Below are positions 1 to 11,879 of a DNA stretch of 64,000 nucleotides, one piece after another. The DNA is from Quillaja saponaria. Lineage: Eukaryota > Streptophyta > Magnoliopsida > Fabales > Quillajaceae. The first letter of the stretch is position 1. Every line of letters begins with the position of its first letter. The DNA lies in the NCBI GenBank assembly GCA_029379385.1, contig CM055615.1, positions 3,782,001 to 3,846,000 of the forward strand. The letters are read 5' to 3'. The translations under genes and the position numbers were made by a program. The notes beneath the pieces were generated by a model. That model was not told the DNA's origin, did no database searches, and worked only from the letters and a program-made list of their open reading frames with translations.

Positions 1-353
1 AGAGGTTTTAAGATTTCTCATTTTTCTTTCTTCTGGAATTTATGAATAATGTTCTTTTGGGTCGCTTTTGTTGTTAATTGACTTGTTTTATGCTGTTTTG
101 GTCTCTGCAATTGCAATTAAATAATTTGGGTGCCAATTTTTTGATATGAATATGGATTCTTGGATTTATTTTATAAAATATGTGACGTACAACACATAAG
201 GAGTGTTGTTGATGGAATCCCGAAGAAACAAGAACAAGAACTGCAAAGTCTTGGTTTTAACGTTCTTCTTTATTATTATTTTTTTATTGAATTGTACTAT
301 AAACTGTTTAGTTTCAGGTTATTTGCAGAAATATAAGGTGCTGAATCTTGCAG

Positions 354-2780
354 GTAACAATGACAGCCGGAGTGTTCTGGATGCATTTTTCTTGGGAAAA
401 GCTATAGCAGAGGCTGTAAATGAGCGTATTGAGTCGACAGTTGGGGAAGTTTTGAGTGCAGTTGGTAGGCTGCAAGCTGAGCAACAAAAGCAAGTACAAG
501 ACTTCCAGGTGATAATTTGTCAAAGCTTCCACTAACCAATACTTAACTCATGTTTATGATAAGCTACATTTTATGCTCTACTTTATCGTATTTGTTGTGC
601 TAAGGAATGGTTCAAATATGTTTCCATAGCTGGATATCTAGTTATAGTGAAGTGAATTGTGATACCGACTACTGAATATAGTAAATTTCTAGTAGGCTAT
701 GTTTGGACGCATAGAATTGAAATTGATTAGAATTACAATTTATGAGTTTGGATCATATAAAAAATTATAATCAGAATTGTGTTTTAAGCACTTGGTCGGC
801 GTCTCAAACAGGTTTCAAAAGTAGTGGTTGTCGTTTTCGATAGGTTCTGACAATGATTGTCATCTTTTCTGGTGTGTCCGGATTGAGGTTGCCTGCGTCT
901 TAGATGGGTCCCAACTGTGGTGGTTTTCGTCACCTTTGGTGAATCTGGTAATATTTGTCATTGTCTCTGACATGTTCTGATAGTGGCGATTGTTGTATTT
1001 GGCGAGTCTCAATAATGGTGATTGTTGTCCTATATGATGTGTCGAGAGTGCTGGCCGATGACAAGTGGACGAGATTGTCAGTGGATGGTGACCGTCATAA
1101 CTAGGTGGCTACTAATAATTTTATATATATAAAGATTTAAGATAAAAAAATATTGGAATTGTAATTTTTACGGTTTACCTATGAGAATTAAAATTGTATT
1201 TTATAGTTATTCTCAATTTCTTGAAATTGAGTTTAGAATTTTAATTCCAATTTCAATTTTGAAGTGTAGGTGAAATTGGAAAATTAAAATTGAATAGTTT
1301 GATTCTTATTTAAAATTCCAATTCTAATCAATTTATCCAAATGGACAGTTATAATATTTGGAGGAACATAATTTGATACTCTAGCTTTAATGTTCAACTC
1401 AAAAATAATATCCAGAGAAGAAAATTTTCCATGCACTAGTCATGACCGTATAATAGGCTATATTAATTATGGTAGTTGGTAAATAACCAATACCTTAGCT
1501 TCCTATGGAGTTGGTATTCAAAAGCAATGAATCGAATCTAAACCATTTAGCAAAGTGCTTTCAATCTTCTGCTAAAAGCATGGGACTCTATGATATCTTT
1601 TTTAATATCTGCTTTTCCAAAGACACATGGGTTTTATCTGTAAGTTCAATAAAACAAATGTTAAGAATGAAGCTTTATTTGTTCCCTTTTTGTTTTATTT
1701 TCTTTTATTACTGTTGCCAAGACTGTCTCGTTCGTTTCATTATAAGAATAGTTTGGTCCTGGAGAAAGGGATTTTACCTTTTGTTTTTTGCAGGTAAATT
1801 TAGGTCTGATGGCCTATTAAACTAATGATGGCAACAAGAGATTAGAATTGAGGAGTAGATGAATGGGTGAGAAAATGGTGGTTGACTATTGGTTCAGAAA
1901 AGAGAGGCCAATGTGATTTTGGAGTGGTTATGAGGAAGGAAACAAATTCCTACATACCCTTTGGGATTACAAATGTGTGTGGATATCCACACACACACAC
2001 AGAGACAGGGGATGGGGGAAGCAATACCCACCCCCTCCCCCAACCTGCTTTCTGCATTTGCATGTAGCTTTTATACTCCTTTCTGCTGTCATATAATTAT
2101 ATGGAGTGATTGATGCTTGAAGTAGACTCGCAAGTCCATATATACCATCCATTTTTTCCTTTATATTCTGCTTACAGCTTTTACAGTGGATTTGACAACA
2201 AATCCGGTAAATTCTAGTAATCAAGAGAGAGAAAGAGGGGAATAGATAACTGGTGAACAAAGTACAAAAAGATTTCTATGAACTTCATCGGATTCTATAA
2301 TCTCTCGTAACTTGAGAGCAATAGTAGGTCTGGCTTAACTTTCATGGAGAACTAATAGAGATTGTTATAAGTAGAATGTCTAGTATACCCTCAAGATTCA
2401 TGATTCAAATTTGTGAAGTTAAACATGATTCTTGTAATTCTTTCTCTCCTTTTTAACAATTGAATGCCATCCATTGCTTTTGAAGAAAGAGCTGAATTGA
2501 TTTTATGCAGGAGGAGGTATTGGAAAGAGCTAAAAGAGCCAAGGAGAAAGCAGCACGTGAAGCCATGGAGGCAGAAGGTCTTGCTTCCAAGTCTACAGTT
2601 AATACAACTGCAGTTGCTGATACGGTTTCTTCGGTAAATTCACATTCAACCACCAATGTGGTCGCCCCTGTAAGTCCACCTTCATTGTCTGGTCAGAGTC
2701 AGACTACTCAAGCAGCTGAAACGGATTCAGAACCCACCAGCAAGGAAGAACCTGTTGAAGAGTCTTCAAATGATGAATGA
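354..2780 (+). CDS. PG18: PG18/At4g13200-like plastoglobule protein, last two exons (5' end outside window)
   Basis: Two exons are visible: about 354-508 (ends ..DFQ|GT) and 2511-2780 (starts EEVLERAKRAKEKAA, stop TGA). Joined in phase they read VLDAFFLGKAIAEAVNERIE, then STVGEVLSAVGRLQAEQQKQ, then a charged helix and a Ser/Thr/Glu-rich acidic tail ending EPVEESSNDE. From family knowledge this pattern matches Arabidopsis At4g13200 (plastoglobular protein 18), a small plant protein of chloroplast plastoglobules/thylakoids with no known catalytic activity. The first exon, which would carry the transit peptide, lies left of the window. The acceptor is uncertain: AG at 352-353 gives GNNDSRSVLDAF, while AG at 316-317 is in the same phase and would add 12 residues. 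The 2-kb intron holds a MITE-like repeat and a short CA run near 1990. Family identity is confident, exact exon start less so. Confidence 0.85.
692..1350. repeat. MITE-like non-autonomous DNA transposon in the PG18-like intron
   Basis: The ends are imperfect inverted copies. The left end reads TGTTTGGACGCATAGAATTG and then ATTGATTAGAATTACAATT; the reverse complement of the right end reads CATTTGGATAAATTGATTAG and then AATTGGAATT. The interior contains further inverted AATTGAAATT/AATTTCAATT words around 1200-1320 and no coding potential. No clear target-site duplication was found, so the superfamily is not assigned and the boundaries are approximate. Confidence 0.5.
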
Positions 2781-3324
2781 TTAGTGTATGCTATGGCTTG
2801 AAACTGATATGAATAATAGAATTCTAATTAGTAAGTTATTCAGGTCCATTGAGGGGTCTTATGCTACATTAGTCCCTAGTCCCTAGTCCCTTGTCTAATG
2901 AGATGACAGACTGCATATCTGACCAGGGTTATTTTTCTTTAGATCAAACTTCAGTAGTTCTTATAATACATAAACTGTTGGGAGCTCAATTTTGTTTTAA
3001 CTTGTATGTTATCGGTTTCCTATATGTATTATGCAATAATTTTCTGAATTCTTTTTTTCCCCCAAAAAAGAGTTCAGCTAACAAAACACTGTCTCTCCGC
3101 ACATGAACAAATTGACAGGTGCCTTTAGTCATGTTGGATCCTTATGTCTGTTTTGATGAAACTATCTGTAGTTTAATAATGATGATCAGGGTTTAAGATG
3201 GATCTCATTTTTGAGGATCCTTAGAGGGAAAAACGTACTCCAACTGCAGCTAACAAAAGAATATATCAAAAAAAAGTGAGGAAAAATTTCACGAAGTAAT
3301 ATCTAACTCTATATGAGTCACAGT
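2781..3324. other. 3' flank of the PG18-like gene
   Basis: Presumed 3' UTR and downstream spacer. An ATTAG/CCCTAGTCCCTAGTCCC stutter occurs at about 2866-2893. No convincing coding sequence or RNA gene was seen. Confidence 0.4.
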
Positions 3325-5010
3325 TTAGTAACATAATATGCGCAAGACTAGATAGATCTTACTTTCAAATGTTTCATTTAAAATTAGTTTGAATTTTAAA
3401 TTGTAACATTTTGTACTATTTTGACTTATTTATTTATTTATTTTATTTGGACAATATTTAATTAAGAAGATAAATTTCTAAAAATTAGATAACATGAATT
3501 TAGAAAACAAATAAAAGTATTATATATATATAATCATTAATTAGTAAATACTTCCTCTAAAATTTATTAAAATAGAGTATTGGTATCAAGAAAATGCAAA
3601 ATAGAGGAAAAAAAAATAGAAAACTAAAATTTATGATGACTCATTTGAAAAATATATTATTTATCATTTGAAGAATATAACAAGGCTTGTGGATACTTGG
3701 AAGATAAAATTGAGACTTTTTAATAATTTTGTTTAAAAATTTTATTGAACACAGTTTTTTATCATGGAAGGAAATGTTATTTTTCTCAAAGTTTAGATTT
3801 TAATGTCGTTTGAATAAATAAATGTAAGTTAATCTATAATTAATGTTAAATTTATCTTGTTATTAGCCAATATTTCAAAGGAGAATTTTGACCGGATCTA
3901 GTAAGAATTTTCCATGTGCATGTTTACGATTCCCTTACAAATCCATATCATCAAATTTTGTATCAATAGCAAAACCGAATGAGTGAAAATTGTATACTTC
4001 ATTAAACGAGTGAGGAAGGAGGAAACTGGATTCATAATGAGAATAAATGAGAGCATTATGCGACCAAATGTGGCTGAGATACAAGAGAATTGCACTATGT
4101 TTATTTCTATTTTCTATTTTCTTTTATTTTCTTTTTCTCAAGGGCATGGGGAACAAATGATGGAAACATCAAAAGATTAGTAAGATAATATGCACAAGAC
4201 TTATAGATCTTAATATGCACAAGACTAATAGATCTTACTTTCAAATGTTTCATTTAAAATTAGTTTGAATTTTAAATTGAAAACATTTTGTACTATTTTC
4301 ACTTTTTCATTTATTTATTTTATTTGGACAATATTTTATCAAGAAGATAAATTTCAAAAAATTAGATAACATGAATTTAGAAAACAAGTAAAAGTAGTAT
4401 ATATATATAATCATTAATTAGTAAATACTTCCTCTAAAAATTATTAAAATAGAGTATTGGTATTGAGAAAGTGTAAAATAGAGTTAAAAATAGAAAACTA
4501 AAATTTATTATGACACATCTGAAAAGTATATTATTTATCATTTGAAAAATATAACAAGACTTGTGGATACATGGGTGATAAAACTGAGACTTTTTAATAA
4601 TTTTGTATAAAAATTTTATTTAACACAACTTTTTTATCAGGGAGGGAAATGTTATTTTTCTCAAAGTTTAGATTTTAATGTTGTTTCAATAAATAAATGT
4701 AATTTAATCTAAAATTAATATTAAATTTATCTTGTTATTCCAATATTTCAAAGGAGAATTTTGACCGGATCCAGTAAGAATTAATATCATCAAATTTTGT
4801 ATCAATAGTAAAACCAAATGAGTGAAAATTGTATACTTCATTAAATGAGTGAGGAAGGAGGAAACTGGATTCATAATGAGAATAAATGAGAGCATCATGC
4901 GACCAAATGTGGCTGAGATACAAGAGGATTGCACCATGTTTATTTCTATTTTCTTTTTTCTTTTCTTTTTCTCAAGGGCATGGGGAACAAATAATGAAAA
5001 AATCAAAAGT
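3325..5010. repeat. Direct tandem duplication, two copies of about 0.85 kb
   Basis: Copy 1 runs about 3325-4170 and copy 2 about 4175-5010. Shared landmarks include ACTTTCAAATGTTTCATTTA (3361 and 4237), TAGAGTATTGGTAT, AAGGAGAATTTTGACCGGAT and TGGGGAACAA (4147 and 4981). The offset falls from 876 to 834 mainly because copy 2 lacks about 40 bases after GTAAGAATT (around 3905-3945 in copy 1). Identity is high but there are scattered substitutions. The short open frames in both copies are low-complexity and are not supported as genes. Copy 2 ends about 60 bases from the NSN1-like stop codon, so it may overlap that gene's 3' UTR. Confidence 0.85.
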
Positions 5011-6542
5011 TTTAAATTTGTAATAAATTGAAATGGTCACAATTCCCACATATAGAGATTTGGTATTCTCCCATCACTCCTCTAAATTAATTCCAGAAAT
5101 GGGCACCGCACCAATTACTTGATCATCATCTTCTGCCTCACTCCCATCAGCATCCATGGCAGTTCCCTTTTTGGTATAGTCAACTTTGAAATCATAGTCA
5201 CCATCCGTTGCATCTGCTCTACTTCTATTAGCTTTTTTTGATCTCTTCTCAGCCTTCTTCATCTTCGGGTTGAGTATTCCTTCTGCCTCGTATAGCTTCA
5301 TATTTTGCCGACTAGTTCCAGATTTCCCCTTATTCTTGTTAAGATCGCTTTCTTCATATTCCATGGACTCATCAACACCTTTATCTTCAGGATCTTCTCT
5401 GCCTTCAGTTGATGGTTTTGGTTGTGCATCATCCTAAGAACAAAAGACATAAAAGAGTAAAGATTAAATGGTGAAAAATTTGCACATCCAATTTGCTTTA
5501 AAATGGCAGTTGAAGTAAACTTTCCTGTCTAAATAATTCACAAGACCATGGAAGAAACTTCAATATTAGTACTGGGGAAGTAACAAACCTGTAGCATCCT
5601 TTCATCAAAGTTGAGAGGGCAACTTGAAGGAACTTCAACTGGATTCAAATCTTCAACCGACTTAAGGCTTCCTATGTATGAAGAAGCTTCACTATTGTAC
5701 ACTTCATCAACATTGAACTCCTTCCCGAGCTCTGAAACAATTTTGACCTCAGAAAAATTTTACAAGTGTAGTATGGAATTTTACCTGAGAAATCACAATT
5801 AAGCATGTTTAGCATGAAAGGAGAGAATACTAGTATTCAAAATAACAGAAAAATTAGCCTACACAAACGCATACCCTCATTCCAGTCATGAAGAACAATT
5901 CTTGCTGCAGCATTATCATCGCCATTACCACCCTTCTTTAGCTTACCCCTAACAGCAGCAACCTTCTGCAGAAAGTCGTCAACCGATTCAAAGCTTGGAA
6001 TCTTATATAAAGTTACCAGTAGTCAGGCTGGACAATGCTTAAGTATTTCCTTCACTGAGTTATCCACGGAAAGAAAAGTCAACACGCCCATTAGAATCTG
6101 GCAGTAAGACATTTATCAGAGAAAGAATCTGGAAATAAAAATTAATATTAGCTGAATATCAAGTACATAAATTGTCTATCATCAACTAGATCCTGGTGGT
6201 GCAAGGATAATGTAGATTTCAAAGTCAGTATACTCCTACTGATCTTGTATATTACCTCTAAAATCACACAACAACCACAAAGATCATTTCCAAGAATAAA
6301 TCAGCGCATGGAACATAATTAAAAGTAGAAGCTCAAAAACGCATGTGATTAAGAAACACTCCCACACCCCACCAAGAAAACCAGAAAATACAAAATTAGT
6401 TAACAAAGAGAACAAGTCAAAATGCATTAAGGATGTTCAGAATATACAACTACGTGCCGCACAAATATACAACTCTATGCATATATGGATGAATGTACTA
6501 ATATTCAACACACTCATATATATAACCTATTGTTAGTTAAAA

Positions 6543-6768
6543 AAAAAAATATACCCCTAGGTAATAACCAAATCACAGCCAGGACAACATAAAAACTACA
6601 GACTATGGGCCTAAACAATATAAAAATGAAATAAAAAGCCTAAAAATTAAAATTTTCAACATCTTAAGTTGGGATTTTGAATTATTTTTATATTGTTTAG
6701 GCCCATAGTCTGTAGTTTTTATGTTGTCCTGGCTGTGATTTGGGGTATTACCCAGGGGTATTTTTTAT
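6543..6768. mobile_element. Fold-back MITE in intron 6 of the NSN1-like locus
   Basis: Left arm 6543-6627 and right arm 6684-6768 are about 85-bp near-perfect inverted repeats around a 56-base centre. The left arm contains ATACCCCTAGGTAATAACC and GACTATGGGCCTAAAC; the right arm has their complements GTTTAGGCCCATAGTC and GGTATTACCCAGGGGTAT. The strong arm identity suggests recent insertion. The ends are A/T homopolymers, so the target-site duplication and family (Tourist/Stowaway-type?) cannot be fixed. Confidence 0.8.
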
Positions 6769-7904
6769 AGATAATATCTGCTATGTTATGTACTACTACT
6801 TTATGCATAAATCCCATAGAGGTGCAGAAACTGTGTTCTATAATAAAATATGTAGTCCCCTTTTATTGCTATTCCATTCTTTTATTCTAGGTTTTCTGTC
6901 AACAACCTCTTTTGAACTGCATTACCCCAACATATATAGGCAATTAAACAAGTTAATAAGCTAAAACTAAGAAATCCATTCCCTTACCAGGACCAATTGG
7001 ATCTTCTAACTTCTCTATTCTTTTTCAATTTCGAAGAGCTATAGAAGTATCATTTTCTTGAGATCTAAGCATTGTAACACCAGGGCAATCCAGCAACTTG
7101 ACATTTTTGTCTAATTGAACTTCTTGCATTGATCGTGTCAGTCCAGGAGTAGCACCAACATTGGCAACATGGCATCTCTTCAGGCTGTTAATTAGACTAC
7201 TCTTACCAACATTGGGCAGGCCAATCACACCCACAGTAATTGACTTCTTAATCTGCCAAGGCAATGGAGCCGAATATATTATTTTGACCCAAAGTTGAAA
7301 AGAAAAGGATAAATTATCTGATACATATGTCCTCATACAAATAAGTCAGATAATATAAATAGGAGAATCTAAGGTCAGAGGGAAGCCAATCATATTTAAT
7401 AGAAGTAAAGACTGCCTACAATAGATAGAGGACATAATTCTACACAGAAATGAAAGATTGAAAGAAAATCCCAATTAGTCTCAATAGAGGATTCTTGTAG
7501 ACAATAAAGGAAAAGCTTGTTTATTGTTATATGTGAACATTTTTTACGGAGCTTATGAGGTCAAGTGACAACGTGCATAGCTTCCGCTCTGCAGACTGTG
7601 GAGAACTACAAAAATATATTTGTTTTCTAAAATCCACACTTCCTTCAATTCTAGCATCCCAATAAAGCTCAATTTCAGCAGAATGCCTAGTAAATGATAT
7701 AAGAAACATGAAGCATTTGGGATTCCATGGAAATTCACTACCAGTAAGAATTAGAAAAAGGAACATGATCTCAGACATCAATTTAAATTAGAAAGACTAC
7801 CACGTTATATGATCACCAAGAACAGAAATATTCACAAATTTCAATGAGATTAGTAAGACAACCTTCTGCTCAGATTTTAATTTGCAAAAGGCCAGCATCT
7901 GAAG

Positions 7905-8510
7905 CAGAAAAACATTGAACATGGATATTCTAGACAGAGTAATGCAATAATCCTTTTTCCCATTTTGGAACAACAAAAATGTATCACTGGTCTCCAAAGC
8001 AAAGTTCTATAACAGACTATATGAAAATCATGAATGTATTAGCAATTTAGCATATCACCGGTGGAAAAAGAACATTTTTCTTTTTGCTAATAGAGGAACT
8101 GCTAAATCAGTAAACTTAAGGTTTCATTTGAAGAATACACTCAACACCCAAAATGAAAATTCAGAGAATTTTGAGGATGATTCTTTCTTCAGCCCAATAT
8201 AGGAAAAAAAAACAGCATGCAAGGAAGAAAAGCATTGATCATGGATATTCTAGACAGAGTAATGCAATACCCCTTTTTCCCATTTCGGAACAACAAAAAT
8301 GTATCACTGGTCTCAAAAGCAAAGTTCTACAACAGGACCACATGAAAATCATGAATGTCTTAGCATATCACCGGTGGAAAAAGAAAAATTTTCTTTTTGC
8401 TAATAGAGGAATTGATAAATCAGTAAACTTAGGTTTCATTTAAAAAATACGACACCCAAAATGAAAATTCAGAGAATTTTGAGGATGATTCTTTGTTTAA
8501 CACAATATAT
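7905..8510. repeat. Direct tandem duplication of about 310-320 bp in NSN1-like intron 5
   Basis: ATGGATATTCTAGACAGAGT starts at 7921 and again at 8241. Both copies continue through GGAACAACAAAAATGTATCA, ATCACCGGTGGAAAAAGAA and GAGAATTTTGAGGATGATTC. The copies differ by a few substitutions and small indels. It is intronic and appears to have no coding role. Confidence 0.85.
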
Positions 8511-10902
8511 GAGAAAAAATGCAGAAGCACAAAAATTATACACTAAGAGGGAGGACTAACAAAATGCTTTCAGAATGTAGAAATCACATATATTAAAAAC
8601 AGAGGAATCTTCCAGTCCTATCCAGTTAATAGAGCAGAGTGAAACATTCGAAGGAAAAACACCAAGAGCAACAGATTAGCTGAAAATGAAAATACATTAA
8701 AATCCCAAACCAAAAGTGCTAGATAATACCTCATGACTTCTTGAGTAGTTCTTTAGCAATTTGATAAGAGTTTCAGCCCCAAGGCAATCACTTGTCTGCA
8801 GTAGATTGCTTGGTTTTGCTTTCTTCGAGGAAGATTTCCAACCTAAGTTTGATCTCTGCTCTTGAGTGCTGCACTTAAAGGCAACAGCAGGTAATTCTTC
8901 CCTGAGGTACTTAAGTCACTTCTCTACGGCCTCCCTGGGGACAAGATCTGATGCAGAAGTACCAATGACCCAGAAGGTAAAAAAGAGAGGTATGGTTGAA
9001 GGGGTGTAGAAAGAGACAACAGTTTAAGTGGAAAACTACCGATTTTATTTAGAAGCAATACTAGACGCTTATCAGGACCCCATTGCATGACCATCTTTTC
9101 CATATCAAGACATCGGGTGCCCAGGGGATCCCGAGCATCAAGAACCTCCAGAATTACATCTGAAGCTTCAATAACTTTTACCAACTCTTTGTAAAAGGCC
9201 CGACCTGAATTATCTGCAAGAACAATAGAAAATACTAAAAATTGGGAAAAGAAGGATATAGCAGGACAGTGGTAACTTTTTTTTATATATAAATGCATAC
9301 TTATATAAACCTCTCCCAAATTTAGCATCAAATTACCTCGGTGTTTCCCAATTTGAATAGAGCCATCACCATCCTTTTCCTCGCCAAAATTTTGTTCCTT
9401 TGCCAAAGAGGTATCAGCCAATTTTGAGATATCATCATCCTCTAGCAAGCCCAACTTTCTCTTTTGGGCCTGAATAACACAGAATTTAGAATTAGAAATA
9501 AAGTATCCTAAATCCTTGGCAACTTGTCACTACTGCTTACCAGATATAATCAACCCATTCACTAGGATGTAACAAACAGAACTTACTACCTCTAAAGATT
9601 AAATTGAAATTTTGCATAGCCTATTTGAAGGACTACTCATGTCACCTCATAGATGATAGCCATGTGATGTATCATCCTCAACAACAATTAATTTTAAGCT
9701 GACTGTACGTAACACATTCAAAACTTTAATAAATCTCTCTTTGATAAGGGAGAGAGGAAAACAAAAAGATAATAAGAATGAAGTCATTCTCAAAACAATT
9801 ACAAATTCAAAAATTCCAACAGTCCATTACTAAACTAGTAAAACAGAGGAAAATATGGTGCATTACATCCAATGATAAAAGGGAAACTATCATTTGACTT
9901 CTCCCAATTCCTCTTGATGTTTAAACTTTCACACCAAGCCGTACTAACAAGCTTCCAGAGTGGAATGCTGATTTGTTGAAACAAGCAAAGTTTATTTGAA
10001 CTAAAATAATTACAAACAATAATACGTCCATACTGAAGACTGAAGAGTGAAGACCTTATGAGAATAATTATGAGTTACAAGATATAAGATTATTAAAGTT
10101 AAAGAAATGATGAGAAGCAAGCATACAATTTTTGTGAAATAAACACCTACTGTTCCAAGGTCCATCTGAAATGTGCCAATAGTGTCTGATATAAGAAGAT
10201 AGGTGAAAGAAAACCCAATTCATGAACTAAAAGAATTATGTAGTACAATTGTATAAAATAAATAATCAGTTGCCCATGAACTTCCAGTCATTGTCTCAAC
10301 AATATTAATATTACCAACATCAAATATTGTTTTGCACCTTCAAAACACATCACTTCAAGAACTACTGAACATTCTCCCTCTAGAAAATGCTTACAATTCA
10401 AATTATAATTCTGTTCAAGGAAAAGAACAGTAAGCCAAAAAGGGAACCCACATCTGGATGCAATTTTTTTCCTAGTGAGTAGTGATAAAAAAAAGGTCAT
10501 ACATTAAGTAAAGCAAAAACAAGCAACACTCTAACAATCAATTGAATGCATACACTCTCTTTCCGGTAAGCTTTCTTTTGTTCCAGTTCCTCCATAGCAC
10601 GAGCCCTGCGAGCTTCAAGAGCTTTGAGCTCTTGTTCCTTGAAGGGCCAATCATTGGGTATACCGGGATCCTTCTCAACCTTTAAGTTAAGCTTTTTGGC
10701 TTCTTTGGCCTTTTTCTTATGGTGCTCTTTCACCTTCCTTATAATCTTGTACTTCTTCTTCAATGGCACCCTCTTACTCTTACTTTCTGAGAAACAATAA
10801 TATACAGTAAAGCAAAAAACCCATATAATATATGACAAAATTCTAAAAGTAAGCAGTCAAATTCAGGAACTAGGATTGCTTACTCTTGCTTCTCTTCACC
10901 AT

Positions 10903-11879
10903 TTTCAGATTGTGTTAGGTTGGAGTTGATAGAGGGGTTGTGCTGGGGAAGACTGAGAAACAAGACAGAATCCAATGGAGGGTTTTCAAAAGTACTGACT
11001 CCCTCTCATTTTGTAGGGTCTAGGTGGTATACTGGACTATGGAGCCGGAGACAGACAACAGTACACGACTGGGTAGCGGGTAGTGGTTAGTGGGTACCGG
11101 ATACCGGGTACCGGGTACCGGGTATCGGGTACCGGGTATCGGGTATCGGGTAGTGGATAGTTGGTACTCATGTGTAGCCTTTTATAACTGGACTAGGCCA
11201 TTCTTTTAGCCCATTACTAAAATTGTTTCTGCCTCGTACGTAAGGCAACGTCCAAAGGTATATATTGAAGTATAGTTTATTAGTTTATCCAACTAACCAA
11301 TGAAAATTTAATTTAGTTCTAAGGTGTCAATTGGAAAATTTTATTTTTGTTATATTAGTTTATATATTTATACGTGCAACTATCTAGATGACCCTTAAAT
11401 TATACATAAATAATGTGAGTAATATATATGTAATGTATTAAGAATATTAAATTATGTATATCATAAAAATTTAATATAATATAATTTTTTTATTTTGATC
11501 TTATAAAATACTTTTTTAAAGTAATTTTTTGTGCTATATAGATATTGTTAATATTTTACTTATATGCTTTAATATTGGAACTCATATAATTTTCACTTTT
11601 TCATTTTTTTCTGGTAAAAAATAAAATAAAAAAAACCTCGTTAGAGATGAAAATTAAAAATTTACAAAAAAAAGTCACAATATTATTTTGCAAAATCTCA
11701 AGTGCATAGCCATAAAATTTTCATCTATAATAATAATTAAATTAATCAAAATAACTGTATATATCACAATTTTGATTGATGCTTTCTTTCTACTAATTTT
11801 TGTCAAGTTAATTATATACACATGTGGAGGAGAAGAGTAAAAAATTAAAAATTATAATTACTGTCACACTCTCAAATGA
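10903..11879. promoter_or_regulatory. Upstream region of the NSN1-like locus and AT-rich spacer
   Basis: The first 150-200 bases left of the start codon would hold the 5' UTR and promoter of the minus-strand gene. A GC-rich 7-bp repeat array follows at 11071-11168, then AT-rich DNA to about 11880 with homopolymer runs and no supported gene. No specific promoter element is claimed. Confidence 0.35.
11071..11168 (+). repeat. Minisatellite, 14 units of 7 bp (GGGTACC / GGGTATC / GGGTAGT)
   Basis: Fourteen consecutive heptamers stay in exact register. In order: gggtagc, gggtagt, ggttagt, gggtacc, ggatacc, gggtacc, gggtacc, gggtatc, gggtacc, gggtatc, gggtatc, gggtagt, ggatagt, tggtact. The core GGGTA is nearly invariant and positions 6-7 vary. 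The period and G-run match the plant telomere repeat (GGGTTTA) but no unit equals it. It lies about 170-270 bases upstream of the NSN1-like start codon. Confidence 0.95.

Larger units (their letters stand above)
5074..10902 (-). pseudogene. NSN1: Nucleostemin-like GTPase NSN1, nine exons, disabled by three stops and a frameshift
   Basis: The family is a nucleolar, circularly permuted GTPase (order G4-G1-G3) needed for 60S ribosome maturation. Exons: 10884-10902, 10554-10786, 9337-9469, 9040-9213, 8730-8947, 6988-7252, 5875-6054, 5589-5784, 5074-5433; all junctions are GT/AG and keep phase. The start reads MVKRSKKSKSKRV and a basic coiled coil follows. Next come DARDPLGTRC, G4 LNKID, G1 [10 protein letters not shown]3 DCPG, and a C-terminal tail with DGDYDFKVDY and final INLEE. 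Disabling lesions: TGA at 8916-8918 (codon 197, where Trp of EKWLKYL is expected); TGA at 7025-7027 (codon 335, Cys expected in RNCKRIEKL); TGA at 6023-6025 (codon 358, probably from CGA); and at 5754-5764 only 11 bases separate IPYYT from SEVKIVSEL, which breaks the frame. Introns and splice sites are kept, so it is not a processed copy. Identity is near certain; pseudogene status assumes the sequence is accurate. Confidence 0.9.

Noticed and set aside
3983..5031. Paired small open frames in both duplicated copies (ETGFIMRINESIMRPNVAEI)
   Set aside because: They owe their similarity to the DNA duplication; both strands are equally open and no known protein matches.
5875..8947. TGA codons in the NSN1 exons as selenocysteine or edited codons
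   Set aside because: Land plants lack selenocysteine insertion, nuclear mRNAs are not C/U-edited like organelle ones, and a frameshift in exon 8 also disables the frame.
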